The position numbers were made by a program, and so were the translations under genes. The notes below the pieces were generated by a model. The model ran no database searches and was not told where the DNA came from. It worked only from the letters and a program-made list of their open reading frames with translations. Below, piece by piece: positions 30,283 to 41,959 of a DNA stretch of 64,000 bases. The number at the start of each line of letters is the position of its first letter. The first letter of the stretch is position 1. Source of the stretch: Pleurodeles waltl (taxonomy: Eukaryota; Chordata; Amphibia; Caudata; Salamandridae); the NCBI RefSeq assembly GCF_031143425.1, contig NC_090447.1, positions 24,959,426 to 25,023,425 of the forward strand, read 5' to 3'.

Positions 30283-31329
30283 CTCTGGATCAGTCTGTTT
30301 TGGATTGAAGAAATCAATGTGCGAGTGGGACATTTGAGCTGTCATATCGAAGGTGAAAGTGTTATTGTACGTGCTTTGTGTTGGGGGATACTCCTCTGGG
30401 TAAGGTTAAAGATTCTGGGGCTAGAATTATTTTTGTTACTCAGGTGTGTTTCTGTTTTCCACTCTGCTAAAGTCACTTTTATAACAGCAGCAGTGGTTTT
30501 TGAGTGAATATCTCACATTATTAGAGTGTTATTACATTTTTTTTCAGGTGTACATTTTCTGGGAGAGGCAGTTTAAAAAGCAGCTTTTTGATAATTTTTT
30601 GCCCACAGTAGCTGTCTATTCTGAGTAAAACGTCTGAAAATTAAATCTCATTCATTAGTATACCGCTCTGCAAATAAATGCTGTGCCTCTTTTATAGGCG
30701 GTACAGGCAAACCCATTTAGCATATCCTCATAACTCAAAAAGAGCCTTTATGGAAGGTGACATGAACATCTGGGTTGTTTTTCCTCTAATCACATGTAAA
30801 CAAGGAATTAATGAAGACCACAACAACCTGGGCTTTTGTTAGCTAGTTAAACAACCAATACACTTGTCTAGTCAATGGTTTAATCTCCCTGACAGCAGAA
30901 TTTTAAATCTATGGGAAGTGTCAATATTTTGGATGGACCATGTCCTATTGAACACATCTATTTAAAATGAGCCCAGACAAAACTGGCCCCCCTTCAGGAA
31001 CTTTAACAAACCTCATCCAAACAGGCCTGCAAAAGATCCAGATATCCATGCAATTTACACCCACATTTCAATCAAGGTCCTCACTACCATTAAAACTTAA
31101 GCGTAATTACCACTGTGCTCAAAAGGGGGCCTGTTCAAATCCCAGAAGCCCATCAAAGGAAAGTTATAAAGATTGTAAGTATTGGACAGTAATGTAGTTT
31201 TATTTGAAGGGGAGTATATGTGGATGAAATAATGGCACACAATTCAGAAAAGCTTGTATCTGATTGTAGAAATTATTAGCATTGCCTGTTTCAGACATTT
31301 TTGCCATCTGAAAGTAAGCATGGAGAAAT
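30283..31329. other. Unassigned sequence
   Basis: No recognisable coding domain, repeat or RNA gene is seen. The open frames are short and unrelated to known elements. Confidence 0.4.
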
Positions 31330-31870
31330 CAGGGGTCTAGTTGTAGAGGCAGAATCCCACAGAAAATTGGTCAATAATCTTTAGCAGACTACTGAATCAA
31401 TCTCCTATTTGGAAATCAAAGGAATCCATTCAATCTCATATTTATGTAGGCTAACTTCCCACCCTACTCTCGTTATTAAGATGGTACCTTGCAAGACTGT
31501 CACTGCTAATCTTGACCTGGAGATGCAGAAATGACACTAAGGCAAACTGATGAGGTCAAGATTAATGTTTTGTCCCAGGACCCTATTTACTGCAGCCATT
31601 TCCATATAAGGTAGAACAATAATTTTTCAACAAGTTACAGGTTATGGCATTCAAATATATTTGGAAAAGTGAAGTAACCAGGTTTACCACAAACACTGGT
31701 AAATAAGCCTAAATTACATCAGCTTTTTCGCAGCTCAATTACAGATTTTGGTTGACTGGTTCAAGCTGGTTACAAATGAGATATGGGTTTACATGGACCA
31801 AGCTGTCAGTGTCAAAGTACTATGGGACATTGCTTAACTCTGTAAAACTGAGCGATTCCTATGCTCCTAA
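31330..31870 (+). pseudogene. L1-type ORF2 3-prime fragment
   Basis: Broken plus-strand frames contain, in order, text resembling the part of L1 ORF2 after the reverse transcriptase: a FKYIWKSE block (usual F-I-W), and LNYISFFAAQLQILVDWF, where L1 proteins have the conserved Y-x-A-A-Q-L-x-x-x-x-x-W. Stops are frequent. This is the terminal region of the protein. It is not contiguous with the L1 scrap at 6955-7322, and whether both come from one copy cannot be told. Confidence 0.5.
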
Positions 31871-32317
31871 ATTAGCACCTTAAACAAATTAGGGATAAAG
31901 CATGGTTTTGCCTTCCTTCTACTCACATTACAGTACAGAGTAAGGCTATATGATTTGACCAATGCAAACAAGACTTTGGCCCTCATTACGACCCTGGCGG
32001 TTGGTGATAAAGTGGTGTTAATACCACCAACACTTTTCCCCCGATAATCGGCTGAATAATGCAAGGACAACAGGAATTGACTAAAGTGATTTAGTAAGAT
32101 CAACATTGAAAATAATAAGTTGGTGTGGCAATGCAACAGATATGTACAAGTGTACAAAAAAGGGACACTGCCCAGTCCATAGTTCACAGGGGCCACAGGG
32201 CAAAGTCCAAGGCCCCACTCAATTCCTGCACCAATATGGAGAGAACACTGCAGTGGCATCAGTAGGCAAATAGGCAGGCACAACGGGGGGAAGGCACCTC
32301 AGCCAGATGCGGAAACA

Positions 32318-32660
32318 AGACCACTGGTTCTGGAGGGGGCAACATGCCCTGTGCTTGGTCCTGGGGAGTGCAAAGACGCAGTCTCTCGAGTGGGTGTCTT
32401 CCCCACTGGTTCTGGAGGGGGCAACAGGCCCTGCGCTTTGTCCTGGGGAGTGCAAGGCCACAGTCTCTCGAGTGGGTGTCTCGACCACTAGTTATAGAGG
32501 GGGCAACATGCCCTGTGCTTGGTCCTGGGGAGTGCAAGGCCACAGTCTCTTGAGTAGGTGTCTTCCCCACTGGTTCCGGAGGGGGCAACATGCCCTGTGC
32601 TTGGTCCGGGGGAGTGCAAGGCCACAGTCTCTCAAGTGGGTTTCTTGACCACTGGTTCTA
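32318..32660. repeat. About 82 bp minisatellite in Harbinger D
   Basis: Four to five units share actggttctggagggggcaac and ggggagtgcaaggccacagt. The unit combines, in inverted orientation, parts of the 74 bp and 64 bp units of copy A. A smaller array of about 30 bp units (ctccttccccttcttggtgg) lies at 32810-32900. Confidence 0.9.
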
Positions 32661-33182
32661 GTGGGGGCAGGCTGCACAGCAGCCCATGGACGCTGGACTA
32701 AATGGCGTCTGCCGGCGGTGACGGCTGCACTGTGGTGGTGGTTGTGGGAGGCTCCTTGTCAGCCCCTGCACCCTCGAATGGCTGCACTGTGGTGGTGGCT
32801 GTGTGACAGCTGCTGGTGCAGGCTCCTTCCTCTTCTTGGTGGCTGTTGCAGGCTCCTTCCCCTTCTTGGTGGCTGGTGCAGGCTACTTCCCCTTCAGTAT
32901 TTGGCCTGTGGACTGTTTGGCTGAGGGGCTTGGCTGGATCCTTGTTACCCTGGCCTTACGTGCAGGAAGGGAAGGTGGGAGGTGGGAGGGGTAGGGAAGA
33001 AGTCAATCGTTGAAAGGAAAAGCTTTTTAGGGACATAGGGAGAGGGAGAAGTAATGGGAGTGGAGGATGAGGGAGTGGTTGTTGGAGGTGTTTGTCTGCT
33101 GGATTTCGGTGCAGGTGCATGGGTTTTATGCTGTTGTGAGGTGGATGGCTGTTGGGTGTCTGAGTCCTTGCGTTTGTGTACT

Positions 33183-35108
33183 TTAGGGGGGGGCAGACAC
33201 AGTGGGAGAGGACACAGGGGACGTGGGCATGGATGTTGTGGAGGTGTCTGTCAGTGAGGTGTGTGTTCTGCTTGGTGTGGTGATGATGCAGGTAGTTGAT
33301 GATGATGTACTGCATGCAGGTGTGAGTGTGGACGTAACTGGGTGGGATGTGGAGGAGGAGGGGGAGACAGTGGAAATAGTGGATGTTGTTGTGTCTGCAA
33401 CTGGATGGTGTTTGTGTGAGTGCCTGTGGGATGACGTGTGGTGCTTGTGTTTGCCTGTGCCACTCTTGGGTGTTGTCTTGTGTGCATGCTCGTCTGGCTG
33501 TGTGCTTGGGATGGGTTGGGGTTGAGGAGAATGGGACTGGGAAGTGGTAGTTGGAGGGGGGACGGTAGAAACAGGGACAATGGCTGCCATCAGAGTGGCG
33601 GCCAGAGCCTGGATCGATCTCTGTTGGACCACCAATCCACAGTGAATGTCCTCCAGGAATGCATTAGACTGCTGCATTTGGGCAGCCAGCCCCTGGATGG
33701 CATTCCCAATGGTTGACTGCCCTACAGAGATGGATCTCAGTAGGTCAATAGCCTCCTCACTCAGGGCAGCAGGGCTTACTGGGGAAGGGCCTGAGGTGCC
33801 TGGGGTGAAGGAGATGCCCACCATCCTGGGTGAGCGGGCACAGGCAATTCGCTGAGGGGCTGCTGGGAGGGCGGTGCTGGTACGGGGGTGGTGGTTGAAC
33901 CGGGAGCTGGGGTGGTCACAGGAGTGTCCGCCACTACCAGGGAGCTCCCATCGGAGGAGGTATCAGAGTCTGTGTTGTCCCCTCCAGTCTCGCTGTGGTG
34001 ATCCCCTTGCCCTCCGTCCCACTAGCGTCAGTGGACTCTGACTCCAGGGTCCTGTGGGATGCAGCTCCCTCTGTCGCTGTTGCCTCTGCACCTCCGCCAG
34101 ATGATGCTAATGCACATAAGGACAGGATGACAAATCAAGAAAGGGGGGAAGAGAGACAAAGGATACACTGGGTCAGTGACTGCACCAACACCACCGTTGG
34201 CGTACACAGCACCCTCACACACAGGGTACAAGCCTACGCACTATGCACTGCACTATGAGTGATATTTCTAGCCACCAAGGCATGAGGAGGAGTACACACC
34301 GCCAAATGCAGCACACCTGGGACCCACGCAGCCCTGAACAGTAGTGGATGCTAACAAGCTAGGTAGGCAGTATTTCCCCTTTAGACCCTTAGCCAACAGA
34401 GGACCTATGCTGCTATGTCTGGCCTGGCCTAGGAGCACCCACTGACACACAACCACCACCCGGATACCACCCCTCCAGCCATGAGCTTCCATGATGGCCA
34501 CTGTACTCACCCCCTTGTGGCTGCTGTGATGTCCTCAAGCATCCATCCAGCGCAGGATAGGCCACCGCCAGTATGCGGGCCATCAGGGAGGTGAGGGTCC
34601 GACGGGCACCCCTTCCTCGTTGGGAGGCCATCTCCAGCTGGGCCTCTGCGGTCTTCCATGCCCAGAGCCACAGGTCCTCCCATCGTTTCCGACAGTGGGT
34701 GCTCCGCCTGCCATAGAACCCCAGGGTCCGCACCTCCTTGGCGATGGCACGCCATATACCCTTCTTTTGATGGGCACTGACCTGCAGAGGCAAAACAGAC
34801 AGGAGAACACCATTAGACAAACAGTCCAGCCAGTAAAACGAATGGCCCACCATACCCGTTTCCATCACCACTGGCACACACATAGCCCAGACCACAACGT
34901 GTACACCGCAAGAGGACATCCCCCCCTTACACGATGCCTTCACACACAATTCCATGCATTCATGCTACATGCATCGTGCCCACAGTGTACTCAACTGTTG
35001 GTCTGGATGCCCATACAGCAGTCCGTACTGAGGTAGGACCCCATCCACCATTCTCTCCAATTCTTCAGAAATGAAGACTGGGGCCCTTTCCCCGGTCACA
35101 CAGGCCAT
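33183..35108 (-). pseudogene. Harbinger D gene II: Myb/SANT-like protein, broken
   Basis: Exon 1 (35108-34995, 114 nt) encodes FISEELERMVDGVLP, exon 2 (34781-34511, 271 nt) encodes IWRAIAKEVRTLGFY and KRWEDLW, and exon 3 (34106-33183) encodes the helical segment (SPAALSEEAIDLLRSI) and Ser/Thr/Pro tail. Exon 1 and 2 lengths equal those of copy B, which supports the exon model. The first donor has changed from GT to TT (cag followed by ttgagt), and a frameshift lies early in exon 3, so the gene is inactive. No transposase partner remains in this copy. Confidence 0.8.
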
Positions 35109-35161
35109 GGTAGGATCCAGACACAGGTCACAGCAGCAGATGCAGTGTAGGTCCTCTCCTA

Positions 35162-36791
35162 TGGAAGGTCAGGAAACAAATGATGAATCAGATAGAAAAT
35201 GGTGGTCACTGTCAGGGAGACCAGATCCTCGGGGCCTGTGCACGTTCCCAACATGTCCACCACTAGACAGCTCCAAAACTCTGATAGAAATATCACAGAG
35301 CCTGAGAGAGTCCAAGTGGGGGAAAAGGGGATTAGGTAGGGAACAGCTGAGAAGGAGACCTGTAGGAAGCAAACGGTTAAACAACACAATATCAAGAAGT
35401 AATCACAGTGACTTTCACTAGACTATGGTTCTAAGCGTTCTCATACTGTAACCATGGATAACCTAAGAACTGACTATCACTAGACCTCAAGAACTCTGGG
35501 CACCTGGAAAAAATCAAGAATGATTGATACAATGTTTCATACGGGCTTTTCATGAAATGTCACATACTGTCTAGGAATACAAGAACCTTCTAGAATAATG
35601 CTTCAGAACAAACATTGCATTTTAAAACATGAGGACAAAGGCAATCTGAAACATTCCCAGGAAAACAATAGGAATTGTACTAGGAACTTAATTTGCACAA
35701 AGAATGTCACATTTTGTATTTAGCGTCTTCACAGAAAATCCAAAAGCCCAGGATAAATGTGTACACTTCAACAAAAACTACATATCAAAGTTTTAATTGC
35801 CATGAAATGATCGCGCACACTGTTGCTGATCTGAACATCAAGTTTTACATGTTGGAAATGAATCGCGCACACTGTTGATTCTAACAAGGATATGCAAATG
35901 CCACAAAATAATCGCGCACACTGTTGCCGATCTGAACATCAAGTTCTACATGCAGGAAATAAATCGCGCACACTGCCGATTCGAACAAGAATATGCAAAT
36001 GCCATGAAATGATAGCGCAAGCTTCTGCCGATCTGAACACCAGGTTTTACATGCGGGAAATGAATTGCGCACAATGCCGATTCGAACAAGAATATGCAAA
36101 TGCCATGAAATGATCGCGCAAGCTTTTGCCGATCTGAACACCAAGTTTTACATGAGGGAAATGAATCGCGCACACTGCCGATTCGAACAAGAATATGCAA
36201 ATGCCATGAAATGATCGAGCAAGCTTTTGCCGATCTGAACACCAAGTTTTACATGCAGGAAATGAATCGCGTACTCTGAAAGTTTAACTAGTAGGCCCAA
36301 AACTCAAGAGTCTTTGCGAACGGGGTCGGGGGCCCAGCCCGACCTCTGCCTTACCACCCTGCTCAAGGATCACCAATATAATGTGGGGCAGGCCTGGAAC
36401 ATCAAGGTAGGCCTCTGGAACAGGAGTTCAGGAAGTAGCTGCTGCTCTGCACCGGGACCTCTGAATAGTGAGAACGTGGAGCTGGGCTGGCTCCCTTATA
36501 TAGAGTCTGGCCCAGCCCAGAATCCACACCCAGTCAGTCATGCTGCAGGGAAAGCTTCTAGAAGGTCCTTGAAAGGGACCACACCCTAACGCACTCAGTA
36601 AGCCTGCAGCAATACATTGCAAATGAACAGTTATTGCAAACATCATTAATAGTGTTTTTCAAGGTCAAAGTCTGCAATGCAAAAGGTTAACATACTGCAT
36701 ATAAATACAATGCATGAATTATGCTCTTGCATAAAGGCTGGGTTTTTGTATTTTTGTTGCCTGTAGAGCGCGCAATGTCCTGATGTTGACA
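35162..36791 (-). repeat. Gypsy-2 3-prime LTR
   Basis: On the minus strand it begins TGTCAACATCAGG at 36791, right after a purine-rich tract, and a TATA box (ctatataaggg) lies near 36500. The left edge (TGG on the plus strand, 35162) is set by the Harbinger D border and by the expected terminal CA on the minus strand. A single LTR is present, so its ends cannot be confirmed by comparison. Confidence 0.6.
35795..36285. repeat. 101 bp tandem array inside the Gypsy-2 LTR
   Basis: About five units of 101 bp share atgcaaatgccatgaaatga, gatctgaacaccaagtttta and the CpG-rich word atcgcgca, which occurs twice per unit. It lies downstream of the TATA box in the sense of the element, thus in R/U5. Confidence 0.9.
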
Positions 36792-36807
36792 GTACTCCCC
36801 TCTCCCA
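36792..36807 (-). other. Gypsy-2 polypurine tract
   Basis: The minus strand reads gggagaggggagtac directly before the LTR start, as required for plus-strand priming. Confidence 0.7.
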
Positions 36808-36839
36808 AACACGCTCTATGGCCTGGTTTGCCAGGGTTA

Positions 36840-38446
36840 AGACGATGAAAACGTCTCACTAGTCGTGGAGCATGAATGTCAGATGCAGAGACCCATGAGT
36901 TACTTTCCGGACCATAACCTTTCCAAGAGATCAGATACCATAGGTTACGTTGGAATCCAACACCTGTTTAACTTTGTATTCCACTTCCCCCTGTACTAGA
37001 ACTGGAGCTGGTTGGGAGTGTACCTTCTGGACTGCCTTTTTCAGGAGGGAAGTATGGAACACCGGATGAATACGTAGTGACCGGAGTAACTGCAGTTTAT
37101 AGGTCACTGGATTAATTTGCTGGAGGACAGTGTAAGGACCTATGAATTTGGGATTAAACATGTGCTTTTTCTTGAAGTCTATATGTCTTGTAGAAAGCCA
37201 CACTTTATCACCTGGTTGATACTGAGATCCTTCACAATGTTTCTTGTCGTAGTGCTTTTTGTATTTTTGTTTACATTTTTCTAGATGCTGTTGAATCAGT
37301 TTCTGGGTTTGGTGGAGGTGTTGAATGGTTTCCGACACAGCTGGTGTAAGAGAACTTTCGTGAGGAACCATGATGGGCAAGGTATCAGGATGATAGCCAA
37401 ACAAGCCAAAAAAAGGGTGTGACAAAAGTGGAGGTGTGAAACGAGTTATAGTAGGCTAGTTCAGCTAACCAGAGCATTGATGTCCAGGAATGAAGTGCTT
37501 TGTCAGCGTAAGCAAGCAAGTATTGCTTCAATGTCTGATTCAGTCTCTCAGTTTGGCCATCTGTTTGAGGATGATGGCTAGTAGATAGTGTGGATATAAC
37601 TTGAAGCGTTTTGCACCACGTTTTCCAGAAGTTGGAGGCAAACTGCGATCCTCCATCAGAGAGAATCCCAAGATAACGGACCACTCTATTTAGTAGGATG
37701 TTTGCCAGTTCACTGGAGGTGGGCAATGAAATGTCCATATTTCGTGAGACTATCTACTACCACAAGGATTACTGAGTGCTGTTGAACCACTGGTAGTCCT
37801 GTAATGAAGTCTAGCCTGATGTGTTCCCAAGGTTGACGTGGAGTTGGGAGCGGATGCAACAAACCTTTCGGTTTTAAATGACTTGTCTTGATGCAAGCAC
37901 AGACTTCACAGTTAGCGACCATTGTTTTAACGTCTTTTGTCAGAGTAGGCCACCAAAAGTAGAGTTGGATTAATTCAAGAGTTTTAGGAGTGCCTGGGTG
38001 ACCAGCCATAGGTATAACATGCAACCAATGAAATGCTAACTTGCAAAGCTTGGTAGTGGGCACGAACAAACGAGCGTCATGGAAAGGTGGTCTTTTCTTA
38101 ATTGATCTTTTGGGATCTGCTTGCGTCCATGCTTGCCATTTCCCAATGGTGAAGGAATTACGGATGTCTTCAAAGAAGTCTTTGGTCTTTATAATGCAGA
38201 GGACTTTGTCTGGAGCAATGATAGCTCTGGAAGGGTGGATTGTAGGCAACGTGGTAGACTCTTGGTGGGACAAGGCGTCTGCTTTGCGGTTGTCTTTACC
38301 AGGATGAAAAGTTACCACAAAATCGAACTCGGCAAAAAACAGCATCCAGCTTAATTGCTGAGGAGTCAAAAGTCTAGCTGAACTCATGAACTGGAGATTG
38401 CGATGATCAGTATATACTGTGATAGTGTACTTGGCACCCAAAAAAC
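36840..38446 (-). pseudogene. Gypsy-2 RNase H end, integrase and chromodomain, broken
   Basis: Frame 38441-37710 carries the RNase H end (TVYTDHRNLQF and KADALSH), the HHCC zinc finger (HVIPMAGHPG, CEVCACIK) and the first core strand with Asp (LDFITGLP). Frame 37738-37385 carries the second Asp (ILSDGGSQF) and the Glu (GQTERLNQTL). Frame 37425-36931 carries the GPY/F-like module (FIGPYTVLQQI) and the start of a chromodomain ([10 protein letters not shown]). Its remainder ([14 protein letters not shown]) is in another frame. Chromodomains steer integration to marked chromatin. Three frame breaks make the gene inactive, although the DDE residues survive. Confidence 0.9.
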
Positions 38447-38449
38447 TAT

Positions 38450-38720
38450 GGTGGTCATTCTGACCTCGGCGGTAAAAGGCGCCTACCGCCGGTCAGAAAT
38501 CCTCCATAATTCCGCCGCGGTCGCGGTAACCCGCCACGGTCATTCTGACCCGCAGCAGCCAAACCTCCGAAAATCCGACAGCCACAACAGACCGCCAGAC
38601 CAGCGGTCGGCGGAAAAGTGGAGGTGACCAAACCTCCACCGTCACGCCAACAGAAATACGCCCATGCCATTACGACCCACGAATCCACGCGGCGGTCTTT
38701 CAAACGCGGTTTTCCATTGG
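38450..38720. promoter_or_regulatory. Left subterminal region of Harbinger B, GGCGGT/ACCGCC cluster
   Basis: Repeated GGCGGT, CCGCCG and CCGCGG words in both orientations, starting 15 bp from the end (cggcggtaaaaggcg). It also precedes gene I, so it may hold that gene's promoter. Confidence 0.55.
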
Positions 38721-39050
38721 CGGTACACACCGCCGCGGTCAGAATACACACAAACGAACAAAACTCAGCCACATTGGACGATTTGAATTCCACACACCTG
38801 ATACACATACACACACCACTCCCACACACACAATACAATATAAAACACACACCCACATCACCCACAAACCCCTACGACAAAAAATTCAGAAAGAAGCACT
38901 GAGAGACACAGCAGCGATCACAGAATACCATCACACAGAGGCACACTACACCATCACCCACACAATATCCACACACAAAACAACACACACCACCACACTC
39001 AACACACTTAACTACACATACTCCACCCCACACATCATACACACCACTCC

Positions 39051-40380
39051 ATGGCACCCCAAAGACAGCCCCGCTTCTCAGACGAAGAACTCAGGGTCAT
39101 GGTGGAGGAAATCGTTCGGGTAGAGCCCCAGCTCTTCGGCACACAGGTCCAATACACCAGCATTGCCCGGAGGACGGAGCTATGGCAGAGGATTGTCGAC
39201 AGGGTCAACGCTGTGGGACAGCACCCCAGAAATCGGGAAGACATCAGGAAGCGATGGAACGACCTACGGGGGAAGGTGCGTTCCATGGTATCCAGGCACA
39301 ACATCGCCGTGCAGAAGACTGGCGGAGGACCCCCACCTCAACCCCCACAATTTACAACATGGGAGGAGGAAGTCTTGAACATCCTGCATCCTGACGTCCT
39401 CGCTGGAGTCGGCGGAGGAATGGACACTGGTAAGTTGAAGCTTCACTACTGCTTCCCCCCCACCTGCATGCCAAATCATACCCCAACCCTCACCCCCATC
39501 CTCGAACCCCACCCTCACCCCCACCCCCATCCTCACCCCCACCACCATCCTCACCCCCACCACCATCCTCACCCCCACCCCCAGCACACCCATTCCCTGC
39601 CAATGTCTCACCATCACAACCCACACATCCCAAAACCTAGGCCTGCATGCGTCCACTAAGCATGGACACCCATCACCAAAGCATGCCCAATGCATATACA
39701 CATCCAGACTGGACTGGACAGTCGGTTCCCCTCACACAGGCACAGGCCACTACAGACCCAAACCCCTCTGGGAACACCAGCACAGCTCCCACCCAGCGGG
39801 CCCATGCCTCTGTCTCCAGGGCGCGTCAATCTGCGGTGTGTCTACCACTACAGGGCACCCAGGATAACCCACCACCCCAACAACAACAGGGACCTGGGGG
39901 CAGTGGTAGTAGGCACACCGGCCAGGGGGCAGAGGCCCAGGGAAACAGGGCAACTCGGAGGGCAGCTGTGCGACAGGGGGGGACGGGCCCATGGAACCCA
40001 CTCTCCACGAGGCCCTCACCACCATCATGGGAGCATACAACCGCTCCCAGGAGACGATGGCGACGGTACTGGCACGGTTCCAGGAGATCCAGGTACTGCA
40101 GGAGGAACACTATCGGGGGTACAGGGAGGACATCAGAGCCCTCACCTCCACCCTGGTTACCATGGTAGGGCTGCTGCAGGACCTCATCAACACCAGGACG
40201 GACACTCAACAACAACAAAGGGCCCCTGCCACTAGCCTGGACCAAGAACAGCCAACCACCCCCGCCAGCGCTAGTGGACAGGAGGCCCCCGCACAACAGC
40301 AGCCCACCAGACCCCCACCTCCTGCAGGAGAAGAACCACCCCGCAAGAGGGCCCTGAGATCTCGCAAGAAGACAGAGTAG
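39051..40380 (+). pseudogene. Harbinger B gene I: Myb/SANT-like protein, disrupted
   Basis: Exon 1 (39051-39429) is intact: MAPQRQPRFSDEELRVM opens a Myb/SANT-like trihelix with WQRIVDRVNAVGQHP and RKRWNDLRGKVR, similar in style to NAIF1 and MSANTD proteins. The gtaagt donor is at 39430. The acceptor and first part of exon 2 seen in copies A and C are deleted (the homology rejoins near 39712). The rest of exon 2 changes frame near 39970 in a run of seven Gs. Frame 39991-40380 keeps the helical segment (EPTLHEALTTIMGAY) and a C-terminal basic motif (PRKRALRSRKK), a likely nuclear signal. Polyadenylation signal AATAAA lies at 40594. Confidence 0.85.
39480..39590. repeat. C-rich simple repeat (CCCCCACCACCATCCTCA type)
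   Basis: An imperfect 12-18 bp repeat of cacccccaccaccatcctca in the intron of gene I of copy B. Copies A and C have only short C-rich text here. Confidence 0.8.
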
Positions 40381-40593
40381 GATGTCAAGACCCCCGCCAG
40401 CAAAGGATACCACCTGATGTCATCCCACTGTCCCACATTGTCACCCTGTCCATCCTTGAACTGCCCATGCTCCATCCCTCCACAGGCCTCTGGACAATGC
40501 ACCTGTGTGACTGTTACTCTGGACTCTGCCATGGACATTCCTTCACCATAGCCCCCACCCACTTGAAACCACCCATCCCATTTTGAGCACTGA

Positions 40594-40599
40594 AATAAA
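40594..40599 (+). terminator. Polyadenylation signal of Harbinger B gene I
   Basis: AATAAA, 214 bp after the gene I stop; copy C has the same signal at 50072. It lies between two convergent genes. Confidence 0.5.
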
Positions 40600-40888
40600 C
40601 ACCTATTTTGCACAAAACTATCTGGAGTCTGGCTGTGATTTCCAAATATTGTAATTGACATGACAGTGCAAATATGTCCTTGTACATAGTGAAGTCAACA
40701 AACAGCTGCCACAAAGCTGTAGTCCATGGGGAAACGAAGCACAGGACTCGTAGTGGGGACCCCAGATCTGAAATAGGGAGGGAAAAGCCACAACTCAGTC
40801 ATCATACACTGGGGCAAATAGACAGGCAGCAGAGATGCAGGAGAGTAGTTCACATTTACTAAATTATGTTTGAATTGTTACCTGTGTC

Positions 40889-41959
40889 CTATTGGAAGTA
40901 CTGTTCAATGATTCTGTCCCTGTTGTCTGTTTCAGCCCCGTCGTCTTCCTCCTCGTCACTCTCCACAGGTTCCACAGCTGCCACAACACCACCGTCTCGA
41001 CCATCCTCCTGCAGGAAAGGCACCTGGCGGCGCAAAGCCAGGTTGTGAAGCATGCAGCAGGCCACGATGATGTGACACACCTTCTTAGGTGAGTACATTA
41101 GGGATCCACCTGTCATATGCAGGCACCGAAACCTGGCCTTTAGGAGGCCAAAGGTGCGTTCGATCACCCTCCTAGTACGCCCATGGGCCTCATTGTACCG
41201 TTCCTCTGCCCTGGTCCGGGGATTCCTTACTGGGGTCAGTAGCCACGACAGGTTGGGGTACCCAGAGTCCCCCAATAGCCATACACGGTGTCTCTCTAGC
41301 TGTTCCATCACGTAAGGGATGCTGCTATTCCTCAGGATGTAGGCGTCATGCACTGACCCTGGGAATTTGGCATTTACATGCGAGATGTACTGGTCAGCCA
41401 AACACACCACCTGGATGTTCATGGAATGGTAACTTTTTCTGTTCCTGTACACCTGCTCCCTGTCTCTTGGGGGAACCAAAGCCACATGGGTCCCATCAAT
41501 GGCACCAATGACGTTGGGAATATGTCCAAGGGCGTAGAAATCACCCTTCACTGTAGCCAATTCGCCCACCTCAGGGAAAATGATGTAGCTCCTCACGTAT
41601 TTCATCAGGGCAGACAACACTCTGGATAACACCTTCGAAAACATGGGCTGAGACATCCCAGAAGCAATTCCCACTGTTGTCTGAAATGACCCACTTGCCA
41701 GGAAATGGAGTACTGACAGGACCTGCACCAGAGGGGGAATCCCTGTGGGTTGGCGGATGGGGGACATCAGGTCGGGCTCCAGCTGGGCACACAGTTCATG
41801 TATAGTGGCACGGTCAAGCCGGTAGGTCAGGATAATGTGGCGTTCTTCCATTGTCGACAGGTCCACCAGCGGTCGGTACACGCGAGGATTCATCCGTCTC
41901 CTCGCCAAACCCAGCGGACGGTGCCTAGGAAGGACAACATGGAGCACAGAGTCAAGCAA
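40889..41959 (-). CDS. Harbinger transposase (DDE), intact
   Basis: This 356-codon frame encodes a PIF/Harbinger transposase, related to the vertebrate HARBI1 gene. An N-terminal helix-turn-helix-like region (about residues 75-125, LVQVLSVLHFLASGSFQ, then MSQPMFSKVLSRVL) is followed by the catalytic core with Asp155 (GAIDGTHVAL), Asp231 (WLLGDSGYP) and Glu267 (RRVIERTFGLLKARF). The family signature YNEAHGRTR precedes the Glu. The tail is acidic. No stop or frameshift is present. The true start may be a later Met (residue 23 or 37), because copies differ before VYRPLVDLS. It is convergent with gene I and divergent from gene II. Transposases of this group need a Myb-like partner for nuclear import and end recognition. 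Confidence 0.93.
   Translation of the reverse strand: MLDSVLHVVLPRHRPLGLARRRMNPRVYRPLVDLSTMEERHIILTYRLDRATIHELCAQLEPDLMSPIRQPTGIPPLVQVLSVLHFLASGSFQTTVGIASGMSQPMFSKVLSRVLSALMKYVRSYIIFPEVGELATVKGDFYALGHIPNVIGAIDGTHVALVPPRDREQVYRNRKSYHSMNIQVVCLADQYISHVNAKFPGSVHDAYILRNSSIPYVMEQLERHRVWLLGDSGYPNLSWLLTPVRNPRTRAEERYNEAHGRTRRVIERTFGLLKARFRCLHMTGGSLMYSPKKVCHIIVACCMLHNLALRRQVPFLQEDGRDGGVVAAVEPVESDEEEDDGAETDNRDRIIEQYFQ

Larger units (their letters stand above)
31978..35160 (-). mobile_element. PIF/Harbinger copy D, partial, inverted
   Basis: The left edge, ggccctcattacgaccctgg, is the inverse of the right end of copy B. Read on the minus strand the piece contains gene II (three exons), a minisatellite and the right end, and stops 30-50 bp upstream of the gene II start. 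Transposase and gene I are absent. The break at 35160 is also the edge of the Gypsy-2 LTR. Confidence 0.85.

Noticed and set aside
33251..33580. Pro/Ser/His-rich 109-codon frame
   Set aside because: It is a shadow frame of gene II exon 3 of Harbinger D (33824-33183).
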